Assembly: GCA_031256015.1 (NCBI GenBank)
Contig: JAIRRK010000048.1
Coordinates: forward strand, 1-9,786
Direction of reading: 5' to 3'
Length of the DNA: 9,786 bases
Origin: Dysgonamonadaceae bacterium
GTDB taxonomy: Bacteria; Bacteroidota; Bacteroidia; Bacteroidales; Azobacteroidaceae
Shown here: positions 7,096 to 9,786 of the stretch, piece by piece
Layout of the letters: each line of letters begins with the position of its first letter
Position numbering within the stretch: the first letter of the stretch is position 1
Notes under the pieces: generated by a model
The model's database searches: none
Seen by the model: the letters and a program-made list of their open reading frames with translations, nothing else
What the model was told of the DNA's origin: nothing
Position numbers and translations under genes: made by a program

Positions 7096-8784
7096 TTAAT
7101 CGTTTATCAGTTTACGATACCTCACTCGTTTCGGTTCAACATTTCCCAAACGCATTTTCTTGTTCTCTTCGTATTCGGAATACGACCCTTCGAAATAAAA
7201 CACATTCGAATCGCCCTCAAAAGCCAGAATATGAGTACAAATACGATCCAAAAACCATCGGTCGTGAGAAATAACCACCGCACACCCGGCAAAATGCTCC
7301 AAACCCTCCTCCAATGCCCGCAGAGTATTCACGTCGATATCATTGGTCGGTTCATCCAGCAGCAGGACATTCGCTTCCGATTTCAAAGTCAGAGCCAGAT
7401 GCAGGCGATTCCGCTCCCCACCGGAAAGAATACCGCATTTTTTTTCCTGGTCGGCTCCGGAAAAATTAAATCGTCCGAGGTAAGCGCGGGAATTAATTTC
7501 CTTTCCCCCTACCCTGATGAACTCGCTTCCGCCGGAAACAACTTCGTAAACCGATTTAGCCGAATCGATATCCGCGTGAGATTGGTCAACATAACCGATT
7601 TTCACGGTTTCTCCGACTTCAAACGTTCCCTTATCCGGCGTTTCCAATCCCATAATCAGGCGAAACAAGGTTGTTTTTCCCGCCCCATTCGGCCCGATAA
7701 TTCCTACGATTCCGTTAGGAGGAAGCATGAAATTCAGATCGTCGTATAACAATTTATCTCCGTAAACCTTTGCTACATGATGAGCTTCAATTACCTTATT
7801 TCCCAAGCGGGGACCGTTCGGAATAAAGATTTCCAATTTTTCTTCCCGCTCCCTCGTATCCTGATTCAATAATTGTTCGTAGGAATTCAGACGTGCCTTC
7901 CCTTTGGCATGACGAGCTTTCGGAGCCATTCGCACCCATTCCAATTCCCGTTCCAAAGCCTTCCGTCGTTTGCCGGCCTGCTTTTCTTCCTGAGCCATCC
8001 GATTGGTTTTCTGTTCCAACCAGGAAGAATAATTTCCCTTCCAAGGGATTCCTTCCCCCCGGTCCAATTCCAGAATCCACCCGGCCGCATGATCCAGGAA
8101 ATACCTGTCGTGCGTAATACAGATGACGGTACCGGCATATTGTTGCAAGTGTTGTTCCAGCCAATCGATTGACTCGGCATCCAAGTGGTTAGTCGGCTCA
8201 TCCAGCAGCAAAACATCGGGTTGTTGCAGTAAAAGGCGACACAAAGCAACCCGACGACGTTCCCCTCCGGATAAAGTTCCGACAAGCTGATTTTCCGGCG
8301 GACAACGCAAAGCATCCATTGCTCGCTCCAGTTTACTATCGATATTCCATGCATCCGTCACATCGATTTTATCCTGCAATTCGGCTTGACGAGCAAACAG
8401 TTTATCCATTTTGTCGGCATCCTCGTAATACTCGGGCAAACCGAATTTTTCGTTTATTTCTTCGTATTCTTTCAGCAGGTTTGTGATTTCTTGAACACCC
8501 TCCCGGACAACCTCTTTAACGGTTTTCGAATCATCCAACTTAGGTTCTTGTTCGAGTAATCCGACCGAATATCCCGGAGAAAACACAACTTCACCTTGAT
8601 ATTCCTTTTCCGTGCCGGCTATTATTTTCAATAAAGTTGATTTTCCCGATCCGTTCAACCCTATAATACCGATTTTAGCACCATAATAAAATGAAAGATA
8701 AATGTTTTTAAGTACTTGTTTTTGAGGCGGGAAAATCTTGCTCACTCCCACCATTGAAAAGATAACTTTTTTATCGTCGGCCAT
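7096..8784 (-). CDS. ettA: Energy-dependent translational throttle protein EttA (ABC-F ATPase)
   Basis: This cytoplasmic ABC-F protein (562 residues from the ATG at 8784) has two ABC domains and no membrane segments. Domain 1 has P-loop GLNGSGKST (about 42-50), LSGGERRR and DEPTNHLD. A charged linker (NRMAQEEKQ...MAPKARHAKGKARL), the P-site tRNA-interaction motif, separates it from domain 2 with GPNGAGKTT, LSGGERNR and DEPTNDID. Both H-loop histidines (THDR, SHDR) are present. EttA binds the ribosomal E site and gates early elongation according to ATP/ADP balance. The TTG two codons upstream (8790) could extend the frame, but ATG is preferred. A promoter lies 30 bases upstream. Its intact motifs contrast with those of the PstB-like protein. 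Confidence 0.95.
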   Translation of the reverse strand: MADDKKVIFSMVGVSKIFPPQKQVLKNIYLSFYYGAKIGIIGLNGSGKSTLLKIIAGTEKEYQGEVVFSPGYSVGLLEQEPKLDDSKTVKEVVREGVQEITNLLKEYEEINEKFGLPEYYEDADKMDKLFARQAELQDKIDVTDAWNIDSKLERAMDALRCPPENQLVGTLSGGERRRVALCRLLLQQPDVLLLDEPTNHLDAESIDWLEQHLQQYAGTVICITHDRYFLDHAAGWILELDRGEGIPWKGNYSSWLEQKTNRMAQEEKQAGKRRKALERELEWVRMAPKARHAKGKARLNSYEQLLNQDTREREEKLEIFIPNGPRLGNKVIEAHHVAKVYGDKLLYDDLNFMLPPNGIVGIIGPNGAGKTTLFRLIMGLETPDKGTFEVGETVKIGYVDQSHADIDSAKSVYEVVSGGSEFIRVGGKEINSRAYLGRFNFSGADQEKKCGILSGGERNRLHLALTLKSEANVLLLDEPTNDIDVNTLRALEEGLEHFAGCAVVISHDRWFLDRICTHILAFEGDSNVFYFEGSYSEYEENKKMRLGNVEPKRVRYRKLIND

Positions 8785-8809
8785 ATTCAAACAAATTTAA
8801 TAAGTATTC

Positions 8810-8841
8810 TTTGCAAAGATAGAAAATTTATTTTACCTTTG
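8810..8841 (+). promoter_or_regulatory. Predicted promoter of tRNA-Lys
   Basis: TTTG at 8810-8813 and TACCTTTG at 8834-8841 match the -33 and -7 consensus exactly with a 20-base spacer. The tRNA starts 24 bases after the -7 element. The -33 TTTG abuts the ettA -7 element on the other strand. Confidence 0.8.
8814..8821 (-). promoter_or_regulatory. Predicted -7 element of the ettA promoter
   Basis: The minus strand reads TATCTTTG here, a perfect TAnnTTTG. The ettA ATG (8784) lies 29 bases downstream. At the expected -33 position (about 8842-8845) the minus strand reads AGTG, a poor match to TTTG, so the upstream half is weak. Confidence 0.6.
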
Positions 8842-8865
8842 CACTCGCTTTTGAAGCAATTAGGA

Positions 8866-8938
8866 GATTCAGTAGCTCAGCAGGTAGAGCACATCCCTTT
8901 TAAGGATGGGGTCCTGGGTTCGAGCCCCAGCTGAATCA
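8866..8938 (+). tRNA. tRNA-Lys (anticodon TTT)
   Basis: The 73-base cloverleaf has acceptor arms GATTCAG (8866-8872) and CTGAATC (8931-8937), D-stem GCTC/GAGC, and anticodon stem CATCC/GGATG (8892-8896, 8904-8908) with loop CTTTTAA, giving anticodon TTT at 8899-8901. The T-arm is CTGGG-TTCGAGC-CCCAG. Discriminator base is A8938. CCA is not encoded (CT follows). It decodes AAA and AAG lysine codons. Confidence 0.97.
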
Positions 8939-8974
8939 CTTCCGACAAAGTCACCGAGTGACAAAACGCAACCG

Positions 8975-9014
8975 GAATCTTCCAAACTAAGAGTTTGGAA
9001 GATTCTTTCTTTAT
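8975..9014 (+). terminator. Intrinsic terminator of tRNA-Lys
   Basis: GAATCTTCCAAACT (8975-8988) pairs perfectly with AGTTTGGAAGATTC (8992-9005) around an AAG loop. The 14-bp stem is followed by TTTCTTTAT. It lies 36 bases after the tRNA and is the strongest terminator in the window. Confidence 0.88.
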
Positions 9015-9082
9015 AAAGATTCCCGCAAAAGACAATCCGACCCACCCGCAAAAGCCGGTCCAATCGCAGGCTTCACCCCGAA

Positions 9083-9097
9083 CTGCGCATAGCGCAG
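9083..9097 (+). repeat. Triloop hairpin 1
   Basis: CTGCGC-ATA-GCGCAG forms a perfect 6-bp stem with a 3-base loop. It shares stem sequence with the hairpin at 9248-9264 and belongs to a set of four similar hairpins in this region. Confidence 0.7.
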
Positions 9098-9103
9098 GTT
9101 GAA

Positions 9104-9124
9104 TCTTCTTCTTTGTCTTGATAC
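9104..9124 (-). repeat. Inverted, truncated copy of the CTTCTTCTTTGT palindrome
   Basis: The plus strand reads CTTCTTCTTTGT-CTTGATAC after T9104. This is the exact reverse complement of 9374-9394 (21 bases). Its second arm has decayed (GAAAAGAA instead of AAAGAAGAAG). With the copy at 9364-9393 it bounds a 291-base segment with inverted ends. Confidence 0.8.
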
Positions 9125-9151
9125 GAAAAGAATTAAAAAGTAAAAGTTAAT

Positions 9152-9242
9152 AATTGTACGCGAAGCACCGTAACTCTTAACTCTTAGTTCTTAACTCTTA
9201 GTTCTTAGTTCTTAATTTACGGCCTAGGCTTTGCAGGCGGGG
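9152..9242 (+). repeat. Long direct repeat, copy 1 (six heptamers)
   Basis: This 91-base segment matches 9559-9635 almost base for base, apart from one G/A change near the start (TACGCGAAG against TACACGAAG) and 14 extra bases. The extra bases are two more heptamers. The tract at 9173-9214 consists of six units of ACTCTTA or GTTCTTA. It is followed by ATTTACGGCCTAGGCTTTG and the shared CAGGCGGGG end. Confidence 0.9.
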
Positions 9243-9247
9243 CCACC

Positions 9248-9264
9248 CCTGCGCGGAGCGCAGG
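9248..9264 (+). repeat. Triloop hairpin 2
   Basis: CCTGCGC-GGA-GCGCAGG is a perfect 7-bp stem with a 3-base loop, followed by CATCTT. The hairpin at 9330-9346 has the same length and the same CATCTT tail but a different, compensated stem. Confidence 0.75.
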
Positions 9265-9282
9265 CATCTTATTAGCCGTGTG

Positions 9283-9303
9283 CAAGCGAAGCGCAGCCCA
9301 CGG
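9283..9303 (+). repeat. Short direct repeat CAAGCGAA...CCCACGG, copy 1
   Basis: The 21 bases at 9283-9303 recur at 9526-9546 with one G/A difference (CAAGCGAAG against CAAGCGAAA, then CGCAGCCCACGG). In copy 1 the CACGG end can pair with CCGTG at 9276-9280 to make a larger hairpin. Copy 2 lacks this partner. Confidence 0.75.
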
Positions 9304-9329
9304 AAAGCGAGGTCTCCCTCCCCCCTCTC

Positions 9330-9346
9330 CCACAGCGTAGCTGTGG
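9330..9346 (+). repeat. Triloop hairpin 3
   Basis: CCACAGC-GTA-GCTGTGG is a perfect 7-bp stem followed by CATCTT. Compared with the hairpin at 9248-9264, three stem pairs have changed on both sides, keeping the pairing. Confidence 0.75.
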
Positions 9347-9363
9347 CATCTTTTACAGGCTTG

Positions 9364-9393
9364 CTTCTTCTTTGTATCAAGACAAAGAAGAAG
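9364..9393 (+). repeat. 30-base extragenic palindrome, copy 1
   Basis: CTTCTTCTTTGT (9364-9375) and ACAAAGAAGAAG (9382-9393) form a 12-bp perfect stem around ATCAAG. An identical copy is at 9754-9783 and a truncated one in inverse orientation is at 9104-9124. From memory, similar TTGTATCAAGACAAA palindromes are common between genes in Bacteroidales. Confidence 0.88.
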
Positions 9394-9400
9394 AATAAAA

Positions 9401-9415
9401 CTGTGCTACGCGCAG
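9401..9415 (+). repeat. Triloop hairpin 4
   Basis: CTGTGC-TAC-GCGCAG pairs over 6 bp with one T-G wobble. It resembles the other triloop hairpins in size and in the CTG...CAG ends. Confidence 0.55.
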
Positions 9416-9434
9416 CTCGAGGTATCCTTTCCCG

Positions 9435-9526
9435 GTAGCCATCATGCGAGGAGAGTCGCAGCCATCATGCGAGGAGAGTGGTAGTCATCATGCGAGGAGA
9501 GTGGTAGTCACCCTGCGAGGAGAGTC
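9435..9526 (+). repeat. 23-base tandem array, four units
   Basis: Units lie at 9435-9457, 9458-9480, 9481-9503 and 9504-9526. The invariant core is TGCGAGGAGAGT, preceded by G(T/C)AG(C/T)CA and usually TCA (CCC in the last unit). Differences are 1-4 bases per unit. The array ends directly in the CAAGCGAA repeat at 9526. The function is unknown. It may be a variable-number repeat. Confidence 0.9.
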
Positions 9527-9546
9527 AAGCGAAACGCAGCCCACGG
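9526..9546 (+). repeat. Short direct repeat CAAGCGAA...CCCACGG, copy 2
   Basis: It matches 9283-9303 with one difference. It follows the 23-base array, and the next long direct repeat copy starts 12 bases later. Confidence 0.75.
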
Positions 9547-9558
9547 CTAAGAATTAAG

Positions 9559-9635
9559 AATTGTACACGAAGCACCGTAACTCTTAACTCTTAGTTCTTA
9601 GTTCTTAATTTACGGCCTAGGCTTTGCAGGCGGGG
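9559..9635 (+). repeat. Long direct repeat, copy 2 (four heptamers)
   Basis: This 77-base segment corresponds to 9152-9242 but has four heptamers (9580-9607) instead of six. Just upstream, TAAGAATTAAGAATT (9548-9562) is nearly the reverse complement of AACTCTTAACTCTTA (9579-9593). On the minus strand the two mismatched positions become G-U wobbles, so a minus-strand transcript could form a 15-bp stem. Confidence 0.9.
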
Positions 9636-9661
9636 TACCCGCTCGATGCAGGCGGCGTTAA

Positions 9662-9701
9662 AAAATCCGGGCTGTCTGAGCGAAGCGAGTTCCCGGATTT
9701 T
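9662..9701. terminator. Bidirectional terminator-like hairpin within repeat module
   Basis: AAAATCCGGG (9662-9671) and CCCGGATTTT (9692-9701) form a 10-bp stem around a 20-base loop containing GAGCGAAGCGAG. A-rich and T-rich flanks give terminator-like shape in both directions. It is followed by CGACC-AAT-CGC-TA-GCG-GGTCG (about 9705-9725), a second smaller hairpin. No gene ends next to it in the window, so it may instead be a structural piece of a dispersed repeat. Confidence 0.5.
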
Positions 9702-9753
9702 AGCCGACCAATCGCTAGCGGGTCGCCGAAAAGCCAAGCCTTGATTTTTCTTG

Positions 9754-9783
9754 CTTCTTCTTTGTATCAAGACAAAGAAGAAG
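9754..9783 (+). repeat. 30-base extragenic palindrome, copy 2
   Basis: It is identical to 9364-9393, including the preceding TTG (9751-9753 against 9361-9363). It sits near the window edge, so any further repeat structure to the right is unseen. Confidence 0.88.
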
Positions 9784-9786
9784 ATT

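Larger units (their letters stand above)
9015..9786. other. Long non-coding, repeat-dense intergenic region
   Basis: About 770 bases to the window end show no credible reading frame on either strand. They hold palindromes, a 21-base inverted repeat, two related long direct repeats with heptamer tracts, a 23-base tandem array and several triloop hairpins, listed separately. CCCGCAAAAG occurs at 9022-9031 and 9045-9054, also 23 bases apart. The composition (GC-rich hairpins alternating with AT-rich tracts) differs from the neighbouring genes and suggests accumulation of dispersed extragenic repeats downstream of the tRNA. Confidence 0.8.

Noticed and set aside
7084..7749. Plus-strand reading frame of 221 residues
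   Set aside because: It lies wholly antisense to ettA, whose ABC-F motifs are unmistakable, and it shows no domain features.
8866..8938. tRNA-Lys as an integration site of a mobile island
   Set aside because: The tRNA 3' end is not duplicated in the following 850 bases, and no integrase gene is visible. An island extending beyond the window cannot be excluded.
8869..9063. Minus-strand reading frame of 64 residues ending in a tRNA-antisense peptide
   Set aside because: It runs through the terminator and antisense to tRNA-Lys. The AGARTQDPILKRDVLYLLSY tail is the translation of the tRNA complement, a common false gene.
9198..9380. Minus-strand reading frame of 60 residues in the repeat region
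   Set aside because: It spans several unrelated hairpins and repeats, and its composition is not protein-like. It was treated as chance.
9435..9526. CRISPR array or coding repeat
   Set aside because: The units are contiguous with no spacers, and no frame through the array extends into a convincing protein.
9015..9786. Retron or other reverse-transcriptase-linked non-coding RNA
   Set aside because: Inverted repeats and hairpins are present, but no reverse transcriptase or effector gene lies in the window.

Overview
The window looks like a chromosomal segment of a member of the Bacteroidota, most likely order Bacteroidales. Evidence is the moderate-to-low GC content, protein types typical of the group, and at least four promoters with the Bacteroidota -33/-7 architecture (TTTG, then TAnnTTTG about 20 bases later). 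I cannot name genus or species.

Layout. Positions 2-166 hold the last 54 codons of a lysophospholipid acyltransferase-like gene. Positions 276-5889 hold a tightly coupled six-gene plus-strand operon: pstC, pstA, pstB, phoU, a PhoB-type response regulator and a PhoR-type histidine kinase. Four of its five junctions overlap and the fifth gap is 12 bases. It is preceded by a Bacteroidota promoter and direct TTAACA repeats that resemble a Pho box. Positions 5890-6180 hold four tandem copies of a 15-base palindrome, a hairpin and the promoter of a DMT/EamA permease gene (6181-7080). Convergent to this, separated by 15 bases, is ettA (ABC-F translation factor, minus strand, 7096-8784). A short intergenic region carries divergent promoters for ettA and for tRNA-Lys(TTT) at 8866-8938, which is followed by a strong terminator. 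The remaining ~770 bases (9015-9786) have no credible gene but are packed with repeats: palindromes, inverted repeats, heptamer tracts, a 23-base tandem array and a family of triloop hairpins.

Most interesting point. The Pst module is abnormal. No PstS phosphate-binding protein is encoded in the window. The PstB ATPase keeps its P-loop lysine and Walker B glutamate but has lost the Q-loop glutamine, most of the LSGGQ signature, the D-loop aspartate and the H-loop histidine. PstA has GKT where GET is usual, and the conserved arginine before this motif is lysine in both permeases. PhoU has lost half of each metal-binding motif. Because the reading frames are intact and the genes are fused transcriptionally to PhoB/PhoR-type regulators, I infer a Pst-derived complex that may act as a signalling module rather than as a working phosphate importer. 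This inference needs experimental and comparative tests.

The repeat-rich 3' region appears to be built from dispersed extragenic repeats. Two paralogous hairpins in it differ by compensatory base changes, which suggests that structure is being maintained.
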